Source: Gemmatimonadaceae bacterium
GTDB lineage: Bacteria; Gemmatimonadota; Gemmatimonadetes; Gemmatimonadales; Gemmatimonadaceae
Assembly (NCBI GenBank): GCA_016742275.1
Contig: JACVCD010000019.1
Location: forward strand, 1 to 64,000
Direction: 5' to 3'
DNA length: 64,000 nucleotides
The notes beneath the pieces are model-generated. The model saw only the letters and a program-made list of their open reading frames with translations. It was not told the DNA's origin and made no database searches. Below are positions 24,033 to 32,998 of this stretch, piece after piece; the stretch's first letter is position 1, and each line of letters starts with the position of its first letter. The translations under genes and the position numbers were made by a program.

Positions 24033-25943
24033 AGACCGCCGTGCGTGCCCAAGCCCACGCAGCGCCTCCGCTATTTCCTCGAGCGTCGCCGGCTCGTCGA
24101 TCGTGGCCGGCATCGTCCAGTCATCCCCATCAGCAATGAGCCGCATGGTCTTTCGAAGCACTTTCCCGCTGCGCGTTTTGGGAAGTCGCGCCACGACCGC
24201 GACCTGACGAAAATTCGCGACTGGGCCGACTTCGCTGCGAACCTTCTGCACCAGTTCAGCTGCGATATCTGCGTGTGCACGGGTCACACCAGCCTTGAGT
24301 ACCACCAGACCAACCGGCAACTGCGTCTTGAGCGCATCCCGCACACCAATCACCGCACACTCGGCTACATCGGGATGGCTGGCCAGTGCCTGTTCGATGG
24401 AACCGGTGGAGAGATTATGCCCGGCGACGATGATGATGTCGTCGACACGGCCCATGATGAACAGGTAGCCGTCTTCATCGATGTATCCACCGTCGCCGGT
24501 GAGATAGTAGCCGGGATAGCGCGTGAGGTAGGTGTCGATGTAGCGCGCGTCATTGCGCCAGAGTGTGGTCAATGAACCCGGCGGCAGAGGCAGTATCATG
24601 ACGACCGCACCTTCCTTGTTTGGCGCGACCGTTTGCCCTTCGTCGTCGAGCACTTCGACGACATAGCCGGGGACCGGCTTGGTGGGCGACCCGGGTTTCA
24701 CCGGGAAGGAGGTGAGGCCGAGGAAATTCGAAGCAACCGGCCACCCCGTTTCCGTCTGCCACCAGTGATCGATGACGGGTTTGCCGATGAGCGCGCGCGC
24801 CCAATGATACGTGTCCGGATCAAGGCGTTCACCAGCGAGAAAGAGCGCCCGAAGACAGCTGGTATCATATCGGGTATAGTGCGCGCCGTTTGGGTCTTCG
24901 CGCTTGATGGCACGAAATGCCGTTGGTGCCGTGAACAGCACACGCACCTGGTGCTCCTGGATGACACGCCAGAATTCACCGGCATCCGGTGTGCCAACGG
25001 GTTTGCCTTCGTGTACCACGGTGGTGCAACCCGCGAGCAACGGACCATACACGATGTACGAATGGCCCACGGCCCAACCAAAATCGCTCGCAGCCCAGAA
25101 AACTTCACCAGGCTGCAGACCGTACACATGCTCCATACTCCAACGCAGCGCCACCGCGTGTCCACCGTGATCGCGCACCACACCCTTGGGCATACCAGTC
25201 GTGCCGCTGGTGTACAGGATGTAGAGCGGATCCGTGGCATCAACGGGAACACAAGGCACAGGCGACGCGGCTACATGCGCCGCGTGCCAATCCAGATCCC
25301 TTCCTGATGTCCGCTCGCACGGATGCACCGGCCGCTGCAGTACCACGCAGTGTGCGGGCTGGTGTGTTGCGAGAGCGAGCGCCTGATCGAGCAGCGGCTT
25401 GTATGGCACGATGCGCTGCACTTCGATACCGCAACTGGCGGTGAGCACAACCTTCGGCTGTGCATCGTCAATACGAACGGCGAGTTCGTTGGGAGCGAAG
25501 CCACCGAATACCACAGAGTGCACGGCGCCAATGCGCGCGCAGGCGTACATGCCGATGAGTGTTTCTGGTGTCATCGGCATGTAGATGATGACGCGGTCAC
25601 CCTTGGTGACACCGAGCGACGTGAGGACACCGGCAAAGCGCGCGACCTCGTCCTGCAGTTCGCGATACGTGATCGTGCGCTTGATGCCCGTGACCGGTGA
25701 ATCGTATATCACGGCGGCCTGGTCACCACGTCCCGTCTCGACATGACGATCGATGGCGTTGTAGCAGATGTTCAGCTGACCACCAGTGAACCAGCGATAG
25801 AGCGGCGCGTTGCGAGCGTCGAGCACCCGCTCCCAACGCGCGTCCCAATGCAGTGCGTCTGCCGCGTCGGCCCAGAAACCTTCAGGATCTTCAAGCGCGC
25901 GTTGATACGTGAGCTCGTAGGCGTTCGATTCGTTGGTCGACAT
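24030..25943 (-). CDS. prpE: Propionyl-CoA synthetase (ACSS3/PrpE type)
   Basis: 637 residues, the usual length. It activates propionate (possibly acetate) with ATP and CoA in the cytoplasm. The adenylation motif YTSGTTGMPKGV lies near residue 250, WWQTETGWP near 395, TGDGGYIDEDGY near 475 and the catalytic-Lys motif RSGKVLRKTMR near 595. The region after the N-terminus (ICYNAIDRH, IIYMPMTPETLIGMYACARIGAVHSVVFGGF) is closer to propionyl-CoA synthetases than to acetyl-CoA synthetase. It follows the SDR gene by 15 bp, so both are one operon. Its stop lies in the terminal bases of repeat copy 3. Confidence 0.93.
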   Translation of the reverse strand: MSTNESNAYELTYQRALEDPEGFWADAADALHWDARWERVLDARNAPLYRWFTGGQLNICYNAIDRHVETGRGDQAAVIYDSPVTGIKRTITYRELQDEVARFAGVLTSLGVTKGDRVIIYMPMTPETLIGMYACARIGAVHSVVFGGFAPNELAVRIDDAQPKVVLTASCGIEVQRIVPYKPLLDQALALATHQPAHCVVLQRPVHPCERTSGRDLDWHAAHVAASPVPCVPVDATDPLYILYTSGTTGMPKGVVRDHGGHAVALRWSMEHVYGLQPGEVFWAASDFGWAVGHSYIVYGPLLAGCTTVVHEGKPVGTPDAGEFWRVIQEHQVRVLFTAPTAFRAIKREDPNGAHYTRYDTSCLRALFLAGERLDPDTYHWARALIGKPVIDHWWQTETGWPVASNFLGLTSFPVKPGSPTKPVPGYVVEVLDDEGQTVAPNKEGAVVMILPLPPGSLTTLWRNDARYIDTYLTRYPGYYLTGDGGYIDEDGYLFIMGRVDDIIIVAGHNLSTGSIEQALASHPDVAECAVIGVRDALKTQLPVGLVVLKAGVTRAHADIAAELVQKVRSEVGPVANFRQVAVVARLPKTRSGKVLRKTMRLIADGDDWTMPATIDEPATLEEIAEALRGLGHARRS

Positions 25944-25958
25944 GGCAGGAGAAGTGGC

Positions 25959-26738
25959 TCAGCGATAGACGATGCCGCCGTCGGTCAGGATGGACTGTCC
26001 AGTGATATAGTCGGAGTCGGGGCCGGCGAGGAAGGACACGAGCGACGCCACATCATCCGGTGTCTGCGCACGGCCGAGCGCGATGCCTTCCACGTACTTC
26101 TTGTAGGTCTCGCCCTTCGGCGCACCGGTGAGTGCAGCGAAGCGCTTGTCGATTTCCACCCACATATCGGTGCCCACGATGCCAGGGCAATACGCATTTA
26201 CCGTGATGCCGGCGCTGGCATATTCCTTGGCAGCGGCCTGTGTCAGTGCGCGCACGGCAAACTTGGTGGCAGAGTAGACGCCGAGCATCGCAAAGCCGTC
26301 ATGCGCCGCAATGGACGCGGCGTTGATGATCTTGCCTTTCTGACCACGTGCCTGAAACTTCGCGGCAGCGGCCTGAATGCCCCACAGCACACCTTCGACG
26401 TTGATCTTGTGAATGCGATCAACTTCTTCAGGGGTGACCGAGGAGATCGGGTTTACCTGCGCAATGCCGGCATTGTTGACGATCACGTCGAAACCGCCAA
26501 GCGCGGATTCCGCCTTGTCGATGGCGGCGTAAACATCGTCGCGCTTGCTGACATCTGCGGCGATGGTGACGGTCTTGCGGCCGAGGGCTTCGACTTCGGC
26601 GGCGACGCCGGCCAGCCGGTCGGTCTTGAGGTCGACGAGCGCCAGATCGGCGCCGTCCTTCGCCAGTCGGAGGGCGATCCCGCGGCCGATGCCCTGCGCC
26701 GCGCCCGTCACGAGGACGACTTTCCCTTGGATGGACAT
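25959..26738 (-). CDS. Acetoin/diacetyl-reductase-like SDR
   Basis: 259 residues, a classical NAD-dependent [13 protein letters not shown] (about 10-19), Asp after beta-2 (LVDLKTDR), NNAG near 89, catalytic Ser (NAASIAAH) and YSATK. The C-terminal half ([32 protein letters not shown]) is close to BudC-type (S)-acetoin-forming diacetyl reductases and meso-2,3-butanediol dehydrogenases. Placed directly before the propionyl-CoA synthetase gene, it may process a short-chain ketone or hydroxyacid that yields a carboxylate for activation (inference). The long AT-rich upstream region (26740-26850) is the probable promoter. Confidence 0.88.
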   Translation of the reverse strand: MSIQGKVVLVTGAAQGIGRGIALRLAKDGADLALVDLKTDRLAGVAAEVEALGRKTVTIAADVSKRDDVYAAIDKAESALGGFDVIVNNAGIAQVNPISSVTPEEVDRIHKINVEGVLWGIQAAAAKFQARGQKGKIINAASIAAHDGFAMLGVYSATKFAVRALTQAAAKEYASAGITVNAYCPGIVGTDMWVEIDKRFAALTGAPKGETYKKYVEGIALGRAQTPDDVASLVSFLAGPDSDYITGQSILTDGGIVYR

Positions 26739-26891
26739 GCAAATGCTCCATGTTGAGGTGCGTCCCTCAACGCTAAGACGTATACATTGTGAAAACAACC
26801 ATTAGCAGGCTTATTAATTGTTCTTGCGTGTAACATTGCATGGTTCATAGGGTCGGTAATACTCCTCAACCGCACTCACCCGAACCCCGCC

Positions 26892-27251
26892 ATGTATATC
26901 GCGAGTCTCTGGGGCACCGCGCTTGTCGGCATTCTGCACTTCTATATTCTGATGCTCGAGATGTTCTGGTGGACCACGCCACGTGGCCGACGTGCGTTCG
27001 GTACCACGCCGGAATTCGCTGAATCCACCAAGGTGCTCGCGGCCAATCAGGGGCTCTACAACGGCTTCCTCGCGGCCGGACTGCTGTGGGGAGTGTGGCT
27101 TGGTCCGGATGGGCTTTCGGTGCGGTTGTTCTTTCTGGGCTGCGTGATTGTGGCAGGTCTGTACGGCGCAGCGACGGCGAGTCGGAAGATCCTGTTTGTG
27201 CAGGCGGTGCCAGCGCTGCTGGTGCTGCTCCTGGTATTGGCGGCCCGGTAA
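26892..27251 (+). CDS. DUF1304 membrane protein
   Basis: 119 residues with four hydrophobic helices, matching the DUF1304 family of small inner-membrane proteins: GILHFYILMLEMFWW in helix 1, NQGLYNGFLAAGLLWG in helix 2. Function is not established. It leads a run of co-directional genes with short gaps (26 bp to the coiled-coil gene). Confidence 0.9.
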   Translation: MYIASLWGTALVGILHFYILMLEMFWWTTPRGRRAFGTTPEFAESTKVLAANQGLYNGFLAAGLLWGVWLGPDGLSVRLFFLGCVIVAGLYGAATASRKILFVQAVPALLVLLLVLAAR

Positions 27252-27276
27252 TTACCGAACTTCAACGGAGACGCAG

Positions 27277-27534
27277 ATGTCGAACGAAACCGCTGAGAGC
27301 TGCACCGGAGATGTGAACGAGATGCTGGCTCGCGCAGAGAAAGAGCTGCGCGATCTGATGGATCGGGCGCAGACCGAGTTGGATCCGCTGCTCCATGAGA
27401 TCGAGGCGTGCGTCAAACCGGTTCTCGAGAATCTCGAGCGCGAAGTTCGGCCGATGTTTGAACAACTCGAGAAGGAATGGCGGTCGTGGTTCGATCGCCC
27501 ACACGATGATGCCGCATCGCCTGCGACGGAATGA
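27277..27534 (+). CDS. Small acidic coiled-coil protein
   Basis: 85 residues, almost entirely helical with heptad-like spacing (MLARAEKELRDLMDRAQTE, VLENLEREVRPMFEQLEKEW), no signal peptide. CGGAG precedes the ATG. The stop overlaps the oxidase start as ATGA, so the two are coupled, but the oxidase family is not known to need such a partner. Function unknown. Confidence 0.7.
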   Translation: MSNETAESCTGDVNEMLARAEKELRDLMDRAQTELDPLLHEIEACVKPVLENLEREVRPMFEQLEKEWRSWFDRPHDDAASPATE

Positions 27535-28604
27535 CACGACCAGCCTGTCTTCACGATTTCGAACTCGCCGCGCGTGAGCAGATGTCGCACATGGCGTTCG
27601 AGTATGTCAGCGGTGGTGCAGGTGACGAACGCACGTTGTCATGGAACACTGAAGCGTGGAACGACATCCGGTTGCGCTCACGGGCGCTAATCGATGTGTT
27701 GTCACTCGATACATCAATCGAGTTGCTGGGCCGCCGCATGTCGCATCCTGTGCTGCTGGCACCAACGGCATATCAGAAGCTGATTCACCCGGAAGGTGAG
27801 GTGGCAACGGCGCGTGGCGCTTCCGACGCGAGTGCCTCCATGATCGTGAGTTCTTTTTCGACCTCATCGATCGAGGATGTCGCTGGGGCGGCCACGTCGC
27901 CGCTGTGGTTTCAGTTGTACATCCAGCCAGATCGGGGATTCACGAAGGAGCTGGTGCAGCGCGTGGAATCCGCCGGGTGCGAGGCGTTGTGTCTGACGGT
28001 TGACACGCCGGTGCTTGGGGCACGCTATCGGGAGGCTCGCACCGCCTTTCGGTTGCCCGATGGTTTGACTCGAGTGAATCTGAGCGGGATGCAGCATGTC
28101 GCCGCCAACGCGGCCCATCGCCCGCAAGAGGGCGCGATCTACAGCGCGGTGCTCGACCCCAGTCTGACCTGGAAGGACGTGGAATGGCTACGCAGCGTGG
28201 CCAAGGTGCCGGTGTTGCTCAAGGGCATCATGGATCCCGATGACGCAACGTTGGCTGTGGAGTCCGGAGTCGATGGCATTGTCGTTTCCAACCATGGAGC
28301 GCGCAATCTCGATACGGTGCCTGCAACTGTAACAGCGCTACCGCGAGTGGTTGAAGCTGTTGGTGGTCGTGTCCCGATTCTTGTCGATGGTGGTGTGCGG
28401 CGCGGGGTTGATGTGCTGAAGGCCCTCGCTCTCGGCGCATCAGCGGTGCTGATTGGTCGTCCGTACCTGTATGGGTTGGCTGTCGAAGGTTCTGCCGGCG
28501 TGAGTCGTGTGGTACGCACACTGCGCACGGAATTGGAGATGGCGATGGCGCTGACCGGGCGCACCACGATTGGTGCCATCAATAGCAGCGTACTCTGGAC
28601 GTAG
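27531..28604 (+). CDS. FMN-dependent alpha-hydroxy-acid oxidase/dehydrogenase
   Basis: 357 residues of the glycolate oxidase/L-lactate dehydrogenase family. It oxidises a 2-hydroxy acid to the keto acid. Family landmarks are FEYVSGGAGDE near the N-terminus, LLAPTAYQKL, WFQLYIQPDR, LTVDTPVLGARYRE, and the catalytic-His motif SNHGARNLD (canonical SNHGGRQLD, so two substitutions next to the His). LVDGGVRRGVDVLKALALGA binds the FMN phosphate. No membrane-binding insert, so a soluble oxidase type. Followed 14 bp later by the PhyH gene. Confidence 0.92.
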   Translation: MTRPACLHDFELAAREQMSHMAFEYVSGGAGDERTLSWNTEAWNDIRLRSRALIDVLSLDTSIELLGRRMSHPVLLAPTAYQKLIHPEGEVATARGASDASASMIVSSFSTSSIEDVAGAATSPLWFQLYIQPDRGFTKELVQRVESAGCEALCLTVDTPVLGARYREARTAFRLPDGLTRVNLSGMQHVAANAAHRPQEGAIYSAVLDPSLTWKDVEWLRSVAKVPVLLKGIMDPDDATLAVESGVDGIVVSNHGARNLDTVPATVTALPRVVEAVGGRVPILVDGGVRRGVDVLKALALGASAVLIGRPYLYGLAVEGSAGVSRVVRTLRTELEMAMALTGRTTIGAINSSVLWT

Positions 28605-28618
28605 CAGGTGAAGGTCAG

Positions 28619-29317
28619 ATGACAGCCGAACAGCTTGAAGAATTTCGGACGCACGGAGTGATCGCGCTGCGTCAGGAGTTGCGAAAGGATCAATACGAGC
28701 CGGTGCGTCAGCATGTGCTGAGTGAACTCAAGCGGCTGAAAGTCTGGTCTGGTGGCAAAGCGTCACAGGGCGCGATGAAAGGTGTGCCGATGTTTCAGCA
28801 AGTGACGCGTCTGTCGCAGTCCATTCGCTATGACGGTTTGCGAGAGCGAATCGTGAGTGCGGACTTGCTGCATCGTATGCAGCAGTTGGCGGGCAATTCA
28901 CGACTGTCGGCGCAGGAGCCGCAGCTATTGGTTTCGCCGCCCAATCAGGGCGAGTGGTCCTTCGATGGGCTCAACTGGCATACGGATATCACACCGCCAG
29001 CTGATGGGCGATTGCCCGGTGTGCAGGTCTTTGCTTTGCTCGATGATGTGGCACCAAAGGGTGGAGGTACGCTCGTGGTTGCCGGCTCGCAGGGAGTAAA
29101 GCGTGGAAGTGGCACCGCGTATGGCATACTGCACGATGTGTTGAGACAAGGCGATGCCGTGCCCGATCGACTGACGGCGCTTGGCTACTCCCTGGTGGAA
29201 ATGTCCGGACGTGCAGGCGATGTCTATCTCATGGACCTGCGTCTGCTGCATTCGCCATCGGTGAATTCACTGAGTCGTCCGCGTATCATGGCCACATCGC
29301 GATACTTCGTGGCCTAG
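28619..29317 (+). CDS. Phytanoyl-CoA dioxygenase family protein
   Basis: 232 residues of the PhyH group of Fe(II)/2-oxoglutarate oxygenases. Iron ligands are visible as HTD (NWHTDI, near residue 121) and the distal His of LLHSPSVN; the 2-oxoglutarate-binding Arg follows in SRPRIM. Substrates in bacteria are mostly unknown and include small metabolites. AGGTGAAGG precedes the ATG. With the 2-hydroxy-acid oxidase upstream, an oxidative pathway acting first by hydroxylation and then oxidation is possible (inference). Confidence 0.88.
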   Translation: MTAEQLEEFRTHGVIALRQELRKDQYEPVRQHVLSELKRLKVWSGGKASQGAMKGVPMFQQVTRLSQSIRYDGLRERIVSADLLHRMQQLAGNSRLSAQEPQLLVSPPNQGEWSFDGLNWHTDITPPADGRLPGVQVFALLDDVAPKGGGTLVVAGSQGVKRGSGTAYGILHDVLRQGDAVPDRLTALGYSLVEMSGRAGDVYLMDLRLLHSPSVNSLSRPRIMATSRYFVA

Positions 29318-29372
29318 TGAGAGTTCAGTGAATTGGACGCAACGCTCGGACAGCACCGGTTGTCCCAGATGC

Positions 29373-30260
29373 ATGCGCCATTCTCTCCTGTTGTTCCTGG
29401 CTGCACTCAGTGCGCCTCTGTCCTTGCCAGCGCAGCCGCCCATGGTGGCTGACGTGCACTTTCACCACCTGGGCGCCGAAGCGACGGCTACATCGCTGGC
29501 GTCGATGGACTCGCTCGGCGTGCGACTGGCTGTGGTGATCGGCACACCAGCGCAACTGCGATCACTGCCGCCCCGAACCGGCATGCAGATCATCAAGTCG
29601 CTTACCTTGCCCTGCATCGGTGGACGCATGCCAAACTCCGGTGTGACCTGTTACACCGATGGTGGTGACTGGCCTTCTGTCGACACGGTGAGGGCGCTGG
29701 TTCGTGAAGGACAGGTGCAGATGCTTGGCGAGATCAACGCGCAGTACGCCGGCATCCGCATTGATGATGCGCGTATGGAGCCGTATTTCGCGTTGGCCGA
29801 GAAACTCGATATCCCGGTCAGCATTCATTTGGGTGTCGGGCCGCCGGGCGCCTCGTACGCGGCATCCCGATTCCCACCATACAAGTCGCCCGACTACAGT
29901 GGCGCCGCCGGCGACCCCATGGTGCTCGAGTCGGTGCTCAAACGACATCCACGACTTCGGGTCGTGGTGGCCCATGCCGCATGGCCAATGCACGATGCCA
30001 TGTTGTACCTGCTCTACATGCATCCACAGTTGTACGTGGATGTCTCGGTGTTGCAGTATGCCATCCCGCGCGCGGCCTATACGTCGTACCTGCAGGACAT
30101 CGTCGATGCGGGTTTCGCCACACGCGTCCTCTTTGGATCTGATGGGAATGCACACCGCGTGAAGGAAGGAGTCGACGCCATCGGTGGCATGACGTTTCTT
30201 ACGGCAGAGCAGCGAAGTGCTATCCTTTGGGGGAATGCCCAACGCTTTTTCCAGAAGTAG
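29373..30260 (+). CDS. Exported amidohydrolase-2-family protein
   Basis: 295 residues with a signal peptide (about 1-22, ending SLPAQ). The TIM-barrel metal site begins with DVHFHH and continues with a His on strand 5 (SIHLGVG), HAAW on strand 6 and the late Asp in FGSDGN, so the metal site appears complete. Members hydrolyse or decarboxylate small molecules; no substrate can be named. The ATG at 29373 gives a clean signal peptide; an upstream GTG at 29328 has GAGAG before it but would put charged residues ahead of the signal. Confidence 0.8.
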   Translation: MRHSLLLFLAALSAPLSLPAQPPMVADVHFHHLGAEATATSLASMDSLGVRLAVVIGTPAQLRSLPPRTGMQIIKSLTLPCIGGRMPNSGVTCYTDGGDWPSVDTVRALVREGQVQMLGEINAQYAGIRIDDARMEPYFALAEKLDIPVSIHLGVGPPGASYAASRFPPYKSPDYSGAAGDPMVLESVLKRHPRLRVVVAHAAWPMHDAMLYLLYMHPQLYVDVSVLQYAIPRAAYTSYLQDIVDAGFATRVLFGSDGNAHRVKEGVDAIGGMTFLTAEQRSAILWGNAQRFFQK

Positions 30261-30313
30261 CGATCGAGTCGCTGCGTAGGGCCTTGGTCGCCACCCGTAC
30301 CTCCGCATCAATC

Positions 30314-30769
30314 ATGAGTGACCTGCCGACGCTGGTAGCCCACCTCGCCTGGGCTGACGCGCGCACGAGAAGTTCGATCAGCACGCTTGATGTGACGAGC
30401 AGCGAGTATGCCGAATCGCTGCGTCTGTATGCGCATCTCGCCGCTGCGGCACATGTATGGTGCTCGCGTATCGAGGGGCGAACTCCCGCACATGTCGTAT
30501 GGCCGACACTCACGCTGGATGAAGCGGGCGCACTGGCAGACGAAAGCGTCGCGGGTTTGGCGGCGTGTGTGGCCCGGGGAGCCGAAGAGCTGGAGCGGAC
30601 GGTTTCCTATACCACGAGCACCGGCCTGTCTTTTCAGAACACCGTGGCCGAAATGATTCGGCAGGTAGTCACGCACGGTGGATATCATCGCGGGCAGATC
30701 GCGATGCTGGTGCGGCAGGGTGGAGGTGCGCCGCAGGCGACGGACTATATCGTGTTCGTGCGACTGTAG
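30314..30769 (+). CDS. DinB-family protein
   Basis: 151 residues, a four-helix DinB-like protein. The metal-ligand His triad expected of the family is visible as HLAWAD (near 10), the H in YAHLAAAAHVW (near 48) and HGGYHRGQI (about 122-130). Some relatives are thiol-dependent transferases; most are unassigned. It starts about 50 bp after the amidohydrolase. Confidence 0.85.
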   Translation: MSDLPTLVAHLAWADARTRSSISTLDVTSSEYAESLRLYAHLAAAAHVWCSRIEGRTPAHVVWPTLTLDEAGALADESVAGLAACVARGAEELERTVSYTTSTGLSFQNTVAEMIRQVVTHGGYHRGQIAMLVRQGGGAPQATDYIVFVRL

Positions 30770-30809
30770 CAGTAGATTCGGGCTCGCAGTGATCGTGTGA
30801 GGGACGTTG

Positions 30810-30837
30810 TCTGGTCAGTCCATTCTGGTCAGTCCAC
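30810..30837 (+). repeat. Tandem 14-bp direct repeat
   Basis: TCTGGTCAGTCCAT at 30810-30823 is followed immediately by TCTGGTCAGTCCAC at 30824-30837, differing only in the last base. It ends 17 bp before the start of a lipoprotein gene, so it might be a binding site spaced by 1.3 helical turns or a slippage product. Confidence 0.7.
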
Positions 30838-30854
30838 TTGAACACGGAGCAACC

Positions 30855-31364
30855 ATGCGCGCGCGAACGATGCGTCATCTGTTCCCGTTGACCATCTGCA
30901 TGCTGGTGGCGTGCACTACCGAGCGGGTTCCGGCTGCACCGACATCTGCTGCTGCGCATGCGGCGGTACGTGATTCCGTGCTGTCGCGTATGGAGCGCTA
31001 TGTGGAAACGGCCAGGCGTGTCGACACGCTCGGTGCCGACTTCTTCGGTCCGCGCGGCACGTTGTTCGAGCCAGGAATACCGCCCATCGTTTCTCCCGAC
31101 TCGATCCGTCGCTTCATTGCCTCATTCCCCGGTGTCATTGTGGATTCGGCCATGCTGCGCGCCGACACCGTGGAAGTGTTCGAGGGCACGGCTTTGGTTT
31201 GGGGCACCTACTTCGAGGCGCTGCATTTCCCGGGACAGCCGGCGAGCCGTCAACATGGACGCTTCGTGATGGAGTGGAAGCGCGATAGCAATGCAGCGTG
31301 GCTCATTGAGCGCTATTATCGCGTGCCGTTGCCACCAACGTGGGTGGATAACGGACCGCGCTGA
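30855..31364 (+). CDS. SnoaL/DUF4440-like lipoprotein
   Basis: 169 residues with a lipobox MLVAC near residue 20 and an NTF2-like domain (about 45-165: VLSRMERYVETARRVDTLGADFFGPRGTLFEPG, VFEGTALVWGTYFEAL, WLIERYYRVPLPP). CGGAG precedes the ATG. Likely a periplasm-facing lipid-anchored protein binding a small ligand; function unknown. Confidence 0.75.
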   Translation: MRARTMRHLFPLTICMLVACTTERVPAAPTSAAAHAAVRDSVLSRMERYVETARRVDTLGADFFGPRGTLFEPGIPPIVSPDSIRRFIASFPGVIVDSAMLRADTVEVFEGTALVWGTYFEALHFPGQPASRQHGRFVMEWKRDSNAAWLIERYYRVPLPPTWVDNGPR

Positions 31365-31423
31365 ACGATGTTCCTGTAACCGTTCGACTCTTTCCCACCT
31401 TCAGGCTCACCATCAGGTCGCGC

Positions 31424-32377
31424 ATGCGCATCTCCCGTCTGGTTCTGTCGGTCGCCGCACTCACCGTGATGGTGACTGCTCCGCTCATGGCGCAAGCCAC
31501 GCCCCAGCGTGCAGTACTGGTTACCGGTGCCAGTACCGGTATCGGACGCACGATCGCCGAGCGATTGGCGCGCGAAGGTTTCTATGTGTACGCCGGCGCA
31601 AGACAGGCAGATGACATTGCGGCGCTGTCGAAGATTCCCAACATGAAGGGTGTGCGTCTCGACGTGACGTCCACGGCGGATATCGCGGCCTTCGTGCAAA
31701 CGGTGCAGAAGGACGGGAAGGGTCTTTACGGCGTGGTGAATAACGCCGGTGTTGCCACAGGTGGGCCGCTCATCAACACCGACGACGAAGAACTGCGTCG
31801 TGTGCTCGACGTGAACGTCATGGGGCCGCTGCGGGTGACACGTGGAGTCGCACCGCTGCTTATCGCATCCAAGGGACGTGTGGTGACCATTTCGTCCATT
31901 TCCGGCGTCCTGTCTGGTGCGATGCTCGGTGTGTATTCGATGAGTAAACATGCGGTCGAAGCATTCGGTGATGCGCTTGGCGCGGAAATGGCTCCACTCG
32001 GCGTTACTTCAAGTTTGATCGAGCCGGGGAACTATCGTTCGGAGATTGGCCGCAATACCATGACCGCAGCGGTCGCCGCAGCCGATCGGGCCAAGGGCAC
32101 GCCGTTTGAAGCGGCGATGCAGAATTTTGTGCGGGCCATGGGCAACTACGACAACTATCCACCGCCAGACAGTGTGGCGGCGGCCGCGCTGCATGCGTTT
32201 ACTGCGCCGCAGCCGCGTGTCCGCTACATGGTGGTGCCGATGGCCAATCAGGCAACCGCTACCATTCGCAAGGCGATGGATGAATTGGTGCAGCTCAACC
32301 ACGGCCAGCAGTTCGCATACGATCGTGAGGCGCTCATCAAGATGCTCGATGAGGCGCTGGCGCGCGTACAGAAGTAA
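31424..32377 (+). CDS. Short-chain dehydrogenase with an N-terminal signal peptide
   Basis: 317 residues. A signal peptide of about 23 residues (ISRLVLSVAALTVMVTAPLMAQA) precedes a normal SDR: TGASTGIGRT, NNAGVA, catalytic Ser in ISSISG and YSMSK. The tail resembles 17-beta-hydroxysteroid-dehydrogenase-like SDRs. Export would place an NAD(P)-dependent enzyme in the periplasm, where the cofactor is not normally available. The ATG is the only good start, and the signal is not a mis-read upstream region because its reading frame continues directly into the Rossmann fold. Confidence 0.82.
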   Translation: MRISRLVLSVAALTVMVTAPLMAQATPQRAVLVTGASTGIGRTIAERLAREGFYVYAGARQADDIAALSKIPNMKGVRLDVTSTADIAAFVQTVQKDGKGLYGVVNNAGVATGGPLINTDDEELRRVLDVNVMGPLRVTRGVAPLLIASKGRVVTISSISGVLSGAMLGVYSMSKHAVEAFGDALGAEMAPLGVTSSLIEPGNYRSEIGRNTMTAAVAAADRAKGTPFEAAMQNFVRAMGNYDNYPPPDSVAAAALHAFTAPQPRVRYMVVPMANQATATIRKAMDELVQLNHGQQFAYDREALIKMLDEALARVQK

Positions 32378-32388
32378 CCACGACCTGC

Positions 32389-32979
32389 ATGCCACCAGTC
32401 GTCGTCCATCCGGATCGCATCCGCGAGTTCGCGGATCGCAAGTCGTTCTACACATGGTTGTCGAAGCACCACGATTCAGCCGAGGAGATCTGGATCCGGA
32501 TCTTCAAGAAGGACAGCGGTCACCCAACGATTACGGCCGTCGAAGCCATCGAGGTCGTGTTGTGCTGGGGGTGGATCGACGCTATCCGGAAGTCGTGGGA
32601 TGATGTGTCGTTTGTGCAGCGCTACTGTCCTCGCAGGCCGAAGTCCGTCTGGAGTCAGGTGAATCGCGACAATGTCGCGCGACTGACCGAAGAAGGACTG
32701 ATGACCGAGCACGGCATGGTGCATGTGCGAGCGGCCCAGGCTGACGGCCGCTGGGAGGCGGCGTACGCCACGCGGATGGATGCGCCGCCAGAGCTGCTGG
32801 CGGCCATCAACAAGTCACGCAAGGCGAAAGCGTTTTACGCGAAGCTCACGGCACAGAATCGTTTTGCCCTCACCTTTCGCTTGTCGCAGCTCAAGACGGC
32901 GGCGGGGAAAGCCAAGCGCATTGCCGCGATCGTCGAAATGTTGGAGCGGGGTGAGACGATCTACCCGCAGAAGTCCTAG
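32389..32979 (+). CDS. YdeI/OmpD-associated family protein
   Basis: 196 residues, no signal peptide. Family landmarks are WLSKHHDSAEEIWIRIFKK near the N-terminus, AIEVVLCWGWIDAIRKSWDD, and RRPKSVWSQVNRDNVARLTEEGLM, followed by a basic, helical C-terminus. The family has been linked to envelope stress and polymyxin tolerance in enterics, but its biochemical role is unknown. It begins 12 bp after the exported SDR, so they may be co-transcribed. Confidence 0.9.
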   Translation: MPPVVVHPDRIREFADRKSFYTWLSKHHDSAEEIWIRIFKKDSGHPTITAVEAIEVVLCWGWIDAIRKSWDDVSFVQRYCPRRPKSVWSQVNRDNVARLTEEGLMTEHGMVHVRAAQADGRWEAAYATRMDAPPELLAAINKSRKAKAFYAKLTAQNRFALTFRLSQLKTAAGKAKRIAAIVEMLERGETIYPQKS

Positions 32980-32998
32980 ACCCTCCACCTCTCTGTTC

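Noticed and set aside
32723-32998. 92-codon N-terminal extension of the S9 peptidase.
   Set aside because: It is Arg-rich and covers the end of the YdeI-family gene in another frame; the signal peptide begins at 32999.
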